NCBI GenBank assembly: GCA_003149345.1
Contig: QFWI01000008.1
Location: 744,001-808,000 of the forward strand
From: Vampirovibrio chlorellavorus
GTDB lineage: Bacteria > Cyanobacteriota > Vampirovibrionia > Vampirovibrionales > Vampirovibrionaceae
Length of the DNA stretch: 64,000 nt
Direction of reading: 5' to 3'
Shown here: in pieces, positions 45,156-56,100 of the stretch
How the letters are laid out: every line of letters starts with the position of its first letter
Numbering within the stretch: position 1 is the stretch's first letter
Position numbers and translations under genes: made by a program
The notes under the pieces: model-generated
The model's database searches: none
Told to the model about the DNA's origin: nothing
Seen by the model: the letters and a program-made list of their open reading frames with translations, nothing else

Positions 45156-46574
45156 TTAAAACGCCTTTGGCGGTGAGGGGAACGGTTGAGGCTGGGACCA
45201 GCCATTGGCGGACGTTGCCGGGACAAAGCCGGGTATCACAGCGCCAAACGGGGTCATTGGGGCGTGAAACGGATTGAGGCTATTTGTGGAACGGGTCTGG
45301 AATGAAGGCTGAACGGGCTGAGTGGCCTTGATTTTTCGTTCGGTCAGGCTGAAGTTAAACAGTTGCACCGCAGACAAGGTAGAAATGGGCACCCCCAAGT
45401 CGTTCAGGGCAAACTTGGCGTTCTTGAACTTCAGCAATTGATTGCGCAGGGGGATATCCTTTTCAAAATCCTTCAAAATATCCTGATAACTCAGGCTCAA
45501 CAGGCGATCCTCAATTTTGGTTTTGGCCGCACTGCCGACTGTCTTGGCGTCCTTGGCATCCAGAATCTGTTTGCACTTGGCCAGGGTTTCAGGCTTGAGC
45601 AATTCTTTATACCCCTTCCGCCACAAGGGCGTGGTCAGTTTGGAGGCGAAAAAGAACCAAAAAATGGCATTGGCCGATTGAATGACCCGTTCCCGGCGCT
45701 CGTTCCCGCTGCGGGCCCCGTGAACCCAACCCAAATAGGCAGGCAGCCCCCAGAATACCAGGGTGGCGGTCTGCCCGTTGACCTGATTGCCTTTCAGGTC
45801 AAACGTCCTGAAAAAGCGCTCAAACATTTTTGCGCCCTGGCCGCTGGATAGCTTTTGAACCAGGCCGTCTTGCAGATTTTCACGCAGACTCTTACCTAAG
45901 CGCCGGGCCAGCAGTCCCCCGGTCAGCAGAGAGGCGATGCCCAAGCCTAGCCCCGTGGCCATGGTTTTCAGGGCCGCATTCCGCTGATAAGCCATCTCCT
46001 CTTGCAAGGTTCGCTTGGGTTGATGAGCATTCACTTCATTAAAGCCGATCATGGATTCAAAGTTGGCCGACTGGGTACGCTTCATGGTCAGCCAGTTACG
46101 GGCGAAGGGAGCGGCCCAAAAAGCGGCCGCAAAGGGAAAGAAGAACCCAAAAGAGGCTCCCATCCGAGCCATTTTGGCAGGCAGCAGATTTTTACCGGCC
46201 AGACGGGGTTGGACTTTGGAAAACTCCTCTTTCAGAACATCCTTACCCGCGTAATGCTCAGACAGCTGTGCCAATCGATTTACCGGCCAGCGCACCAAAC
46301 GGGGTAAAAACAAGGAGGACAGCAGCGTGATACCCGAATTAGACAGCTCCAGGGTGGCTGTGTCCCAGCGTTCTTTCCAGGTTCGGGACAAGGCAATTTT
46401 GGGGATGTTAAAGGCTGTCACGTCCTTAAACAGCAATTCTGCCAGGGGGTGCTTCTCCAGAGACGCCAACCCCTTGGTCAACAGGCCCAGCTCCGCTGCG
46501 GGGGAGCCAAATTTCAGCCGATTCGGCTGTCTGGCTGGGGTTATGGGTGGCATTGGCGTTGCAGAGCGAAGCAT
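45156..46574 (-). CDS. Large protein of unknown function
   Basis: A 472-residue protein beginning MLRSATPMPPITPARQPN, with AGGA five bases before the ATG. Several amphipathic or hydrophobic stretches (GASFGFFFPFAAAFWAAPFA, TMATGLGLGIASLLTGGLLA, ATLVFWGLPAYLGWVHGA) suggest membrane contact. The C-terminus is Pro/Phe-rich and disordered. There is no signal peptide or catalytic motif. It resembles the 690-residue unknown protein at 18954 in general style (disordered ends, Gly-rich hydrophobic patches) but I cannot align them. Confidence 0.7.
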   Translation of the reverse strand: MLRSATPMPPITPARQPNRLKFGSPAAELGLLTKGLASLEKHPLAELLFKDVTAFNIPKIALSRTWKERWDTATLELSNSGITLLSSLFLPRLVRWPVNRLAQLSEHYAGKDVLKEEFSKVQPRLAGKNLLPAKMARMGASFGFFFPFAAAFWAAPFARNWLTMKRTQSANFESMIGFNEVNAHQPKRTLQEEMAYQRNAALKTMATGLGLGIASLLTGGLLARRLGKSLRENLQDGLVQKLSSGQGAKMFERFFRTFDLKGNQVNGQTATLVFWGLPAYLGWVHGARSGNERRERVIQSANAIFWFFFASKLTTPLWRKGYKELLKPETLAKCKQILDAKDAKTVGSAAKTKIEDRLLSLSYQDILKDFEKDIPLRNQLLKFKNAKFALNDLGVPISTLSAVQLFNFSLTERKIKATQPVQPSFQTRSTNSLNPFHAPMTPFGAVIPGFVPATSANGWSQPQPFPSPPKAF

Positions 46575-46991
46575 GAAGTCCTAATTCGTGCCTTCACAAA
46601 TCAATAACAAGTCCATTCGGGACAACCCAAATGGAAGAATCCCCGTGTTCCTCGTTCATACAAAAGTCCATGAACGCAAAACACAGCGTGTTCTGTTAAA
46701 AAACCTCTCAACGAGGAAAACTGATCTCACCGGGGTTAGACAGTGCAGTGATTGAATGGCGCATATCGCTGAACAAGCGAACAGTTCAGGAAAGCATCCA
46801 ACCCAAGCCTGAATAGTAGCGTAAAGAAACAGAACCGTCCATTAAATATTCTAGCCAGCCAAATGAAACAGGCTACCTAACGATGTGGTGTCGATTTTGC
46901 TTCTTTTTGTGTGCTTAAATTTTCTTAATTTGTACTTTAGGGGGTGTTATTTTACTGGAACCCTTCTCCTTTTTTTATGAGATTTCACAAA
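46575..46991. other. Intergenic region
   Basis: About 420 bp between two minus-strand genes. Apart from the upstream ribosome binding site of the 45156 gene and the terminator at its right end, I see no gene, repeat or clear promoter. Confidence 0.35.
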
Positions 46992-47023
46992 AAAGACCAC
47001 CTGTTTTCAGGCAGGTGGTCTTT
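46992..47023 (-). terminator. Intrinsic terminator after SIMPL-domain gene
   Basis: AAAGACCACCTG and CAGGTGGTCTTT form a 12-bp perfect stem. On the minus strand it is followed by further T residues. It lies 30 bp after the stop at 47053. Confidence 0.93.
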
Positions 47024-47052
47024 GACGTTCACGAATCTCAAAGTGCCGGGCA

Positions 47053-47817
47053 CTAGAATTTAAATCGAACGGTCACATCGCTGGTCACAGTAGTTTCGCC
47101 CGTCTCAACCGGGGGGGCGCTGTCCGCTTCTGCAACCGCCATTCGGGATTTCATGGCGTACATGGGCACGGGCCGGGGGAAACTACCAAACTGCGCGTTC
47201 CCCTCCATGGAATACACGCCCACGATATTGATATCAGCGGCTTTGGCCATCACATCCGCGTTCCGACGAGCATCCTTCACCGCTAGCGAAAGTGCCTGGT
47301 TCCGGGCCGGGGTGGGATCATTCAGGAAAAAGTTCAGGCCATCCACATGATTGGCACCGCTGTTCAGCGCCGTATCCACAATGCGGCTGCCATACTCACC
47401 CAAAACATCCGGGGTCGCTCCAGTGACCGTAACCACCAGCCCATTACTCACCTGATAGCCAACCACCTTGGGCAGTTTGTCCTTTTGATACTCCTGCACC
47501 GGATAAACGTTCAGCCCCTGGGTTTCCAGCTTGAGGTTGGGAATATTGAGGGCCTTTAGGGCACTTACAATTTCCTGGGCCTTCCGGTTATTTTCACTGC
47601 GGGCCATAGGCAGCTTTTCGTTCTTGGTTTCCACCCGCACATTCACACTCAGGGAATCCGGGCGAACCTTCACCTCACCGTGCCCCTGGGTGGTAATCAG
47701 CCTGGGCGGCTCGTGCCCCTCGTGGGCCTGGGCCTTGCCAAGCACGGTCAAAGCCAAGGCCACGCTCAGGGCCAAAGCGGACACAGCCCGGGAAGGCTGG
47801 TTAAAAACGGATCTCAT
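47053..47817 (-). CDS. SIMPL-domain (DUF541) exported protein
   Basis: About 254 residues from ATG 47817, with a signal peptide (AVSALALSVALALTVLGKAQA) and then a DUF541/SIMPL domain: ITTQGHGEVKVRPDSLSVNVRVETK, NRKAQEIVSALKALNI and the C-terminal AVKDARRNADVMAKAADINIVGVYSM. The family includes periplasmic oxidative-stress-related proteins of unclear mechanism. ATG 47817 places the signal peptide correctly and has GGGGAG upstream; an ATG at 47850 has no proper spacing. Confidence 0.88.
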   Translation of the reverse strand: MRSVFNQPSRAVSALALSVALALTVLGKAQAHEGHEPPRLITTQGHGEVKVRPDSLSVNVRVETKNEKLPMARSENNRKAQEIVSALKALNIPNLKLETQGLNVYPVQEYQKDKLPKVVGYQVSNGLVVTVTGATPDVLGEYGSRIVDTALNSGANHVDGLNFFLNDPTPARNQALSLAVKDARRNADVMAKAADINIVGVYSMEGNAQFGSFPRPVPMYAMKSRMAVAEADSAPPVETGETTVTSDVTVRFKF

Positions 47818-48049
47818 GTTGTTGTTTTCTCCCCAATCAATAAAACGCATCCTATTCCATCTTACAGACTTTGAGAGGGCAAAGCCTCTCTTTTCATTTC
47901 AGACGGCAGGGTTTTTCAGAAAAAAGTGGGGCCCACCCCATAATGGGGGGGTGCCTTAACAGCAAAGAACAGGAACTCGGTAAAAAGTTCCTGTTCAGTT
48001 TGCTAAATGGGGATGAATCAGGTTCCGGCTTTGCCGTTAACTGACGGCC

Positions 48050-50722
48050 TTACTTGGCGCCACCAAACAACTGGGCGAACAATGCCAGCAACTGGTTCAT
48101 CATTTTCTGCAACTGTGACACCTGATCGCTCGTTCCCGGCGCGGGCGGAGGGGGTGAGGTGGTCTTTTTCCAGCCTGCCAAAGTTGCCAACTGATTTTTG
48201 ACTTCATTGGCAGTGAGGACACTATCGTTCCCCACCTGCTTGGCTACTTTTTGGAGAATCGCTGACGTAACCGGCTTGTTATACTGCTTGGCCACATCCG
48301 CAAGCGCCTTCAGCACCGGCTCATACACCGATCCCTTGACCCGAGCGCTGCCAGCCACCTGGGCCAACTCTGCCGCACTGTAGTTCCCGTCAGCGCTGAC
48401 CTGCTTTAACAACTGATCAATCACTTTGTAATCCGCATTGCCGGTCTTGGGGAGATTGGCGGGTAGCGGATCAGCCGGCTTGGTGGACTTCACCCACCCC
48501 GCCAGGGCAGGGAGATTCTGTTTAATTTCATTGGCAGTCAGGAAGTTATCATTGCCTGCCTGCTTGGCCACTTTCTGGAGAATGGCTGAAGTGACCGGCT
48601 TATTGTTGGTTTTGGCCACATCAGCCAGGGCCTTCAGCACCGGTTCATACACCGAGCCCTTCACCCGAGCGCTGTTAGCCACCTGAGCCAACTCTGCCGC
48701 ACTGTAGTTCCCGTCAGCGCTGACCTGTTTTAACAACTGATCAATCACTTTGTAATCCGCATTCCCAGTCTTAGGGAGCTTGGCGGGTAGCGGATCAGCC
48801 GGCTTGGTGGACTTCACCCACCCCGCCAGGGCAGGGAGATTCTGTTTAATTTCATTGGCAGTCAGGAAGTTATCATTGCCTGCCTGCTTGGCCACTTTCT
48901 GGAGAATGGCTGAAGTGACCGGCTTATTGTTGGTTTTGGCCACATCAGCCAGGGCCTTCAGCACCGGTTCATACACCGAACCTTTCACCCGAGCGCTGTT
49001 AGCCACCTGAGCGAGTTCAGCCGCACTGTAGTTGCCGTCCTTACTCACCTCCTTCACCAACTGATCAATGATCTGATAGGAGGGTTGACCCGTTGCAGGG
49101 AGTTTGTTAGGGAGAGAAGCGCCCTTGCCGACCAATGCGCCTACCTTGTAGGTGTCAAGCGGATTCTTCAGACCGGTTACGGCCTTGTCGTCGGCATCAA
49201 ACAGCTCACCCAAAATACCAGTGGGGGCTACATTATCCTGCATGACCCCGCCGGCTTTGGTTCGGACATCAATGTCGATGTATTTCATCCCCGGAATGCT
49301 TTTGATCTCCCTAAAGGCAAACTGCATCCTGTACTCTTTGGTTTGCACCACAATGGTGCCGTTACTCCGAGTCACCGTAGCCCCGTCATCCAGTAACACC
49401 GTCTGCCCTTCCTTCAATTCGGTAATGTCAGCCCCCACGATATTGGGGTCTTTATAACCGATTCTGACGGAGCCATCCGCCTGGGCCTGAATGGTACGAC
49501 CACCCACGACCACCCCCACTTCGGTGTTGATGGTGGTATTTCGGGGGCCCTGGCTGACTTTGGCGTTCAGTTGCACGCCTTTGTCTTTCAGAATGTTAAA
49601 CAACCCTCGTTCATGAAAATCATAAGTCGTTCTGTTCTTGTCCAAATCCGGGTCATCGGGATCCAGAATGTGAGGATCCCCCCAGGAGAGGGCTCGTTCG
49701 TTGGCCGCCACTGGTTTATATGGCGGGGGAGGCGGCGGTGGCGCTGGCGGATAGCACACGTCCATCAGCGTGCATGGGCCTTCATTGTAGTGAGAATCGT
49801 AGTACGTTTTGACGCCATTGGCCGCCACCTTTTGAGCGGTGCCGGATCCAACCCCTTCCGGTGAAGCAAATGTATTGACCCCATCCGGCACACGGAAACC
49901 ATAATTAAAAGACGTTTTTGTCCTCAGGGCAGCCGCTTCAGCCCGAGTCATACCAGCGGCTACCATTTTATCAATGCTGGCCGGGGTCGGTTTCTCGTAA
50001 TACTCAACCATCAAACGCTTCTCTGGGGCGCCGTCCTTACCCGCGCCCGGTACATCGGCGTAATAAAACTTGGCAGTGGGATCCGCCGGATTCCCCACCA
50101 CATAAACGCCATTGGGGGGCAGTAGTTTACGGCTTTGGCCATTGGCATCCACAATGGTCAACTGTCCGCCGGACAAAGTGGCCTGGGTCTTAGCCCCTTT
50201 GTCATCCTGAATCACAAATCCATATTCGGTAAAAGCCGTATCGCCTTCCGGGTTAATCTCTTCCACGTGGGCATTCACCGTGATCTTGGAGCCGACATCG
50301 CCGCCGTCTTTGAACATGGTGTAATAACCAGGCTTTGGCTTGACATCCACCCAGGAATAGTTGTTCCCCTTGCCACCGACGCCCGGATCGCCGGCCACAT
50401 ACATGTCATCCTCCCCCAATATTTGGGCGGCTTCGGCAGAGCCTTTTTGAGCGATGAGTTTGGCTGCGTCCTGAATGAGCTGGGTATTTTCAGTCAAAAG
50501 CCCGGTTGTGTTGTACTTTAGCATGGCAAAGTACTTATTGGCGTCCGCCAGGCTTTGCGTGCCCTGGGTCAGCAGCTCTCCCACCACCCCTTCATTGTCT
50601 TTGCCATCCAGTTCCCGGGAAATGTGGTATGTTTTGGTTTCCTTCGCAGGCGTAGGGGTCGGTGCCGGTGTGGGCGTAGAAGTGGTTGGTTTGTAAGAAC
50701 CGTTGTTACTGATGTTTGTCAC
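48050..50722 (-). CDS. Large repeat protein with von Willebrand D-like region
   Basis: An 890-residue protein starting with GTG after GGAGGGG. A Thr/Pro-rich N-terminus is followed by an unassigned region (about 60-330), a Pro run, and a vWF-D-like segment (about 345-520) opened by ALSWGDPHI and YDFHERGLFNILKDKG and closed by GILGELFD. Three repeats of about 108 residues follow, each with two EF-hand-like stretches (DGNYSAAELAQV and GNDNFLTANEIKQ), and a short tail. No N-terminal signal peptide is seen. It may be a surface or secreted, metal-binding structural protein; that is inference. Confidence 0.8.
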   Translation of the reverse strand: MTNISNNGSYKPTTSTPTPAPTPTPAKETKTYHISRELDGKDNEGVVGELLTQGTQSLADANKYFAMLKYNTTGLLTENTQLIQDAAKLIAQKGSAEAAQILGEDDMYVAGDPGVGGKGNNYSWVDVKPKPGYYTMFKDGGDVGSKITVNAHVEEINPEGDTAFTEYGFVIQDDKGAKTQATLSGGQLTIVDANGQSRKLLPPNGVYVVGNPADPTAKFYYADVPGAGKDGAPEKRLMVEYYEKPTPASIDKMVAAGMTRAEAAALRTKTSFNYGFRVPDGVNTFASPEGVGSGTAQKVAANGVKTYYDSHYNEGPCTLMDVCYPPAPPPPPPPYKPVAANERALSWGDPHILDPDDPDLDKNRTTYDFHERGLFNILKDKGVQLNAKVSQGPRNTTINTEVGVVVGGRTIQAQADGSVRIGYKDPNIVGADITELKEGQTVLLDDGATVTRSNGTIVVQTKEYRMQFAFREIKSIPGMKYIDIDVRTKAGGVMQDNVAPTGILGELFDADDKAVTGLKNPLDTYKVGALVGKGASLPNKLPATGQPSYQIIDQLVKEVSKDGNYSAAELAQVANSARVKGSVYEPVLKALADVAKTNNKPVTSAILQKVAKQAGNDNFLTANEIKQNLPALAGWVKSTKPADPLPAKLPKTGNADYKVIDQLLKQVSADGNYSAAELAQVANSARVKGSVYEPVLKALADVAKTNNKPVTSAILQKVAKQAGNDNFLTANEIKQNLPALAGWVKSTKPADPLPANLPKTGNADYKVIDQLLKQVSADGNYSAAELAQVAGSARVKGSVYEPVLKALADVAKQYNKPVTSAILQKVAKQVGNDSVLTANEVKNQLATLAGWKKTTSPPPPAPGTSDQVSQLQKMMNQLLALFAQLFGGAK
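48134..49105 (-). repeat. Three tandem ~324-bp coding repeats
   Basis: Three consecutive units of about 324 bp (108 codons) inside the large repeat protein. For example, the segment beginning GGCGGGTAGCGG at 48458 recurs at 48782 and stays almost identical for over 200 bp. The N-terminal unit is partly diverged and the C-terminal unit more so. This suggests recent duplication or homogenisation of the central pair. Confidence 0.9.
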
Positions 50723-50963
50723 GAAGAATCCCCTCCTGCTTTTTGAGATGGTGAATCAATAAACTTTTGGCCCTCTCGGGCAAAATTTTCCACTTGTGAA
50801 AGAGCCTTATTTTGGAATTTCGAAGGTTCTTTCCAAAACTTGAATGATCTTTACAAACCCTTACACGAGAGATACAAATGAAACGTCCTGGCGCTAGATT
50901 TTGACAATGACGCCACGGTCATCCCCTCCCCCGATTCCCTCCCGTTTTGATAAGCTATTGAGC

Positions 50964-51665
50964 ATGAGCATCCAGCAGCAAGTGGCCCAGGTCGAAACAA
51001 TCATCCGCCAGATCCGCCCCGAGGCGGGCAACCAGCCCGTGCTTCCAGTCACTCTGGTCGCCGTGACCAAGTACGCCACGGTTGAGCAGATGCAGACGGC
51101 CTATGCCGCTGGGATTCGGCATTTTGGAGAGAACAAGGTTCAGGATGCCCTGAACAAAATGGCTTCCTTCCCGGCCACCGACTACCCCGACCTGAGTTGG
51201 CACCTGATTGGCCACTTACAGAGCAATAAGGTCAAAAAGACCTTGAACCGCTTCAGCCTCATCCACTCAGTAGACTCTCTTCCTCTGGCGGAAGCCATTT
51301 CCAGCCACAATGCGCAGCAAGGGCTAACACAGCCGGTTTTGCTACAGGTCAACATTAGCCAGGATCCCACTCGGTATGGCTTTTCGCCGGAGACGTTACT
51401 GAGTCAGGCCACTCAAATCGCCAGGCTCCCCGGTCTTGAACTGCGAGGATTAATGACTATGGCCCCCGCTGAGGCCTCGCTAAACCAGAATGAGGATGCT
51501 CTGAAAGCCGGTTTCAGCCAAGTGGCCACTCTAAAAACGGAGCTTGAAAGCCGCCTTGGGATCCCATTGCCGGAATTGTCCATGGGAATGAGCCATGACT
51601 TTCCCCAAGCGCTGGCCTGTGGTGCTACAATAATCAGGATAGGGAATTATCTTTTTAAAACTTAA
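50964..51665 (+). CDS. YggS-family PLP-binding protein
   Basis: A 233-residue PLP homeostasis protein. LVAVTKYATVEQM holds the PLP lysine near residue 38; FGENKVQDALNKM, WHLIGHLQSNKVK and LSMGMSHDFPQAL, all family hallmarks, follow. It binds pyridoxal phosphate and affects its balance and amino-acid pools. ATG 50964 (MSIQQQVAQVE) matches the usual N-terminus; the frame is open to 50901. It lies just upstream of sepF, a pairing common in Gram-positive bacteria and cyanobacteria. Confidence 0.93.
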   Translation: MSIQQQVAQVETIIRQIRPEAGNQPVLPVTLVAVTKYATVEQMQTAYAAGIRHFGENKVQDALNKMASFPATDYPDLSWHLIGHLQSNKVKKTLNRFSLIHSVDSLPLAEAISSHNAQQGLTQPVLLQVNISQDPTRYGFSPETLLSQATQIARLPGLELRGLMTMAPAEASLNQNEDALKAGFSQVATLKTELESRLGIPLPELSMGMSHDFPQALACGATIIRIGNYLFKT

Positions 51666-51760
51666 CGATTGGCGTACAATAAAACCAATCGAAGTTACAA
51701 AACTTCAGGTGATTCACAGGATAGTTTACAGGATAGAGAGCAGGGAGGTTTCTTGCCGGC

Positions 51761-52231
51761 ATGAACAATGGACTTTTAAGCAAGCTCAAAAACTGGGTAT
51801 CGGGCGATCCCTTCGAGGATGAAGCCTACGGAATGGAAGAAGACTACGAGTTTCGTAACGCGCGCCCCGAACAAGAAGTGGAAATGCTGGATGACAGCAA
51901 AAAAGCCCGCAAACCGTTGCGCGTAGTGGATCACCCCACCAGCCAGAAAGCTCAGGTCGTGGTCATTGAGCCCCGTGCCTTTGAAGAAGCGCTGGAAATC
52001 ATTGAGCACCTGCGCACCAAAAAATCGGTCATCCTGAACCTACACTTGCTTGATACCGCACAATCCCAACGTGTGGTCGATTTCCTCTCTGGCGCCACCC
52101 ACGCCATTGATGGGAACCAGCAACGCATTGGCGATGGCGTCTTCATCTTCACCCCCAACAATGTCAGCATTCGTTCCGAAGCTGAAAAAAACATGGCCAT
52201 TGAAGATGCCTACTGGAAGCAAAGCTACTAA
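51761..52231 (+). CDS. sepF: Cell division protein SepF
   Basis: A 156-residue SepF. It has an N-terminal amphipathic membrane-targeting helix (MNNGLLSKLKNWVSG), an acidic linker, and the C-terminal core (residues about 65-150) with VVVIEPRAFEEALEIIEHLRTKKSVILNL and RVVDFLSGATHAIDGNQQRIG. It anchors and bundles FtsZ at the division site. SepF occurs in Gram-positives, cyanobacteria and relatives but not in Proteobacteria, which helps place the organism. GGGAGG precedes the ATG; a clear terminator follows. Confidence 0.96.
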   Translation: MNNGLLSKLKNWVSGDPFEDEAYGMEEDYEFRNARPEQEVEMLDDSKKARKPLRVVDHPTSQKAQVVVIEPRAFEEALEIIEHLRTKKSVILNLHLLDTAQSQRVVDFLSGATHAIDGNQQRIGDGVFIFTPNNVSIRSEAEKNMAIEDAYWKQSY

Positions 52232-52340
52232 AATTCTTCCAGCCCTCCTTCTTGCACTCGGTAAAGCGTGATTCGATCGGTTTGAAAAGCGTGTGAGATA
52301 GTCGTCCAGACTGAGTCAACCAGACTGGATCAAAAAATTT

Positions 52341-52372
52341 AAAAGCCCCGGAAGTCCAAGCCGGGGCTTTTT
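52341..52372 (+). terminator. Intrinsic terminator after sepF
   Basis: AAAAGCCCCGG and CCGGGGCTTTTT pair over a 9-base loop, ending in a T-run, 110 bp after the sepF stop. Confidence 0.9.
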
Positions 52373-52432
52373 ATTGTCACACCGAACAGACATCTGAGGA
52401 TGCTTCCAAAGCAGTGGTCAGTACTTCTGACT

Positions 52433-52501
52433 AAGGGGCTCTTGCCCCTTAAACCCCACTGGAGGGGGAACAGAGTTCAGCGCAAGCGCTGTTCCCCCTC
52501 C
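52433..52501. repeat. Double-hairpin G+C-rich element
   Basis: AAGGGGC/GCCCCTT (52433-52450, 4-base loop) is followed at 52461-52501 by a 13-bp perfect inverted repeat, GGAGGGGGAACAG and CTGTTCCCCCTCC, enclosing a smaller CAGCGC/GCGCTG palindrome. It lies between the sepF terminator and the convergent gene ending at 52661. It resembles REP- or palindromic-unit elements that recur in intergenic regions. No second copy was seen in this window. The remainder of the 52373-52660 gap holds nothing I can name. Confidence 0.65.
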
Positions 52502-52660
52502 AAACCTCCCCGTGCGAGCAGTCTAGAATCTCGTTCCTGAGTGAGTCTGGACAATCTCGCCCCTTTCCGGCCTTCCCCTATGCGAGAAGGGGAAAAGAAC
52601 GAACAGAGATAGATGTATAGGAATGAGCGATCATCCCACCCTGTATTAGCGCTCAAAGCG

Positions 52661-53320
52661 CTAATACAGGCGGGCGTTTTTGAGTCGAAACTTTACTGGC
52701 GGGCGCGAAGGACTTTCCAGCAGCAAGGTAAACTCGTCCAGATCTTCCAAATCGGCAAAATTAAAATAGTAGCCATTCACGGCCTCGTAAGCCGCACCGG
52801 AGACACCCCCGGTCACCGGGTCAGCCACCGCATCCAGATTGACTTTGGCAGGCTTGATCTCAAAACTTTTTCCCCGGCCAAAGCCCACGATTTTGGCGGT
52901 GTAGGTTTTGGCGAATCCGGGCGTATCGCCATACATACTGACGGCGAATTTCACTTGCAGACGATTCTTGGTGTCCGAATAAAAAGCCACTTCCTTGCTA
53001 AAGCGCTTGCGAGCCTTCATCAGATCGCTCTTGGTGGGGTTGCTGGAAAAACCGGCCTTGGAGGCCTTGGTGGCCAAAACCATAAATGGGGAGTACACGT
53101 TTAAAAGCGCCCCATTTTCGCCCTCAACCCAATTGGCCCCTAACAGAGCGGAAAGGCCCAGCTTCTGGTTTTTCATGCCGTACACCAAGGAGGCGTCCAC
53201 GGCCTGGGCGTCCATTTTGACCAGAGCTTCCACCGGAACCAGGCTTCCGGCCAGCAACAAGGCAACCCCGACAACGGTTGCGGAAAAATACTTGGTAATC
53301 GAAAAAGGGTGGTATACCAT
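52661..53320 (-). CDS. Exported protein of unknown function
   Basis: About 219 residues from ATG 53320, with an N-terminal signal (SATVVGVALLLAGSLVPVEA) and a mainly beta-strand mature part with no recognised family. Its middle (KSDLMKARKRFSKEVAFYSDTKNRLQVKFAVSM) resembles a lipid- or ligand-binding lipocalin-like pattern only loosely. Codon use matches the genome. A periplasmic or outer-membrane-associated location is likely. Confidence 0.7.
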   Translation of the reverse strand: MVYHPFSITKYFSATVVGVALLLAGSLVPVEALVKMDAQAVDASLVYGMKNQKLGLSALLGANWVEGENGALLNVYSPFMVLATKASKAGFSSNPTKSDLMKARKRFSKEVAFYSDTKNRLQVKFAVSMYGDTPGFAKTYTAKIVGFGRGKSFEIKPAKVNLDAVADPVTGGVSGAAYEAVNGYYFNFADLEDLDEFTLLLESPSRPPVKFRLKNARLY

Positions 53321-53509
53321 GAATGCAATTGGCTCCAATCATTGCAAAACCGTGACGCTTTACCCGCCAGTTCGGGATGTGACTATTCTAGCTGAGACAA
53401 ACAGACAGACGAAGAAAGCACAAACGGTTCCAGACCGAAAAAGCAAATTGGCAGCCGGGGCCGTTTTTATTGCCCCACACCGTTTTTAAAAACCAAGGAG
53501 AACCACCCG

Positions 53510-54781
<1,272 letters not shown>

Positions 54782-54850
54782 GTCCTTCCGGGACTTCAGG
54801 ATGAGGCTTCAAAATCATGGCAAAGCGCGCTTTTGAGGACATAAAATACC

Positions 54851-55852
54851 ATGACCACCCAACAGCCACCCTCAAAAGCGACGCACAAAGCGGGCCCCAA
54901 AACCCGGAAACCCAAGCTGAAAAAGCATGCCACACGGCCCATCAAGGCCGCCAATTCTCCATTGGTGGCAGCGCCTAAAAGCATGACGGACTGGCAAACG
55001 TTGGCCCCTGCCTTAGACGCCTTGGTTGCCCAGTACAAAGTGCCCAGCTACATCGACAGCGACCCCATTCAAATTCCCTATCGCTATGTGGACAATCCCA
55101 AAGCGTGTGAGCTGGTGGCCTTTATCACCGCCCTGTTTAGCTATGGGCGGCGGGATTTTATCATCGAGACCATCAACGGGCTATTCCAGATTACGGAAAA
55201 TGATCCGCTGGGTTTCCTGGAAAGTTTCAACCGTCAGAAAGACGCCAAACTGTTTAAGCACTTCATCTACCGCTTCAACAAAGGGCCGGATGTGGCCTTT
55301 TTGTGGGAACGGCTACAATGGGTCTATACCACTTACGGGTCACTGGAAGCGCTGTTTCAGGAGGCCGTTGAACTTGGACTCAAAGAAAACAAAGGCAAAG
55401 CCGAGCCTCCCGTCACTGCGCTGAAAGCAGGCATTGCGGGCGCCACCGATGTTTTGCTAAACCATCAGGAGCCCAACAGCTACGGGTTGAAGTTCCTGTT
55501 GGCCCACCCCGGCAAAGGGGGCGCCTGCAAGCGTTTCAATATGTTTCTGCGCTGGATGGTGAGACAAGATGAGGAGCCTGGCGGAAAAGTGGATTTTGGC
55601 TTATGGAAAAACGCCCTGAAACCGGCTGACTTGCTGATTCCATTGGATACCCATGTCATGAAAATGAATCGCGCGTTGGGGCTCAGTTCTCGTCAGGATG
55701 GCTCCTGGCGCACCGCAGAAGAAATTACGGACGTATTTCGGCACTTGTGTCCGCACGATCCGGTGAAGTACGACTACGCCCTGTTTGGCTTCAGCCTGGA
55801 CAAACGCTCCCCGGACGAGTTGCTGACGCCACGCGAAAGAACAAAATCGTAA
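54851..55852 (+). CDS. TIGR02757/DUF2400 family protein
   Basis: A 333-residue protein with a 45-residue basic, Pro/Lys-rich extension and then the DUF2400 core: PKACELVAFITALFSYGRRDFI, RFNKGPDVAFLWERLQWVY, GACKRFNMFLRWMVRQDE and LLIPLDTHVMKMNRALGL. The fold is helix-rich and related to helix-hairpin-helix DNA glycosylases by distant similarity. The cellular role is not established. It probably shares a transcript with deoB. Confidence 0.9.
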   Translation: MTTQQPPSKATHKAGPKTRKPKLKKHATRPIKAANSPLVAAPKSMTDWQTLAPALDALVAQYKVPSYIDSDPIQIPYRYVDNPKACELVAFITALFSYGRRDFIIETINGLFQITENDPLGFLESFNRQKDAKLFKHFIYRFNKGPDVAFLWERLQWVYTTYGSLEALFQEAVELGLKENKGKAEPPVTALKAGIAGATDVLLNHQEPNSYGLKFLLAHPGKGGACKRFNMFLRWMVRQDEEPGGKVDFGLWKNALKPADLLIPLDTHVMKMNRALGLSSRQDGSWRTAEEITDVFRHLCPHDPVKYDYALFGFSLDKRSPDELLTPRERTKS

Positions 55853-56100
55853 CCGTCTGTTTTCAGGCCGCAGACCGTACTATAATAGGCTTGTAATTCA
55901 CTAGGAAAGTGGCGTTCATTGCGCTTCGTCGCTGACGTTTCATTGTTGACAATAAAGGTTTCAACAATGATGGTTTCATCGGCTAGAGATGACCAACGCC
56001 CGACTCAAGATACTTAAACTGAAGCAAGGCCAGCCTGGCCAGTGAGCAGAGTAGGCGACGGCCCCTCGCCCCCGTAAAGGATAGAGAAAGCGATCCCCCT

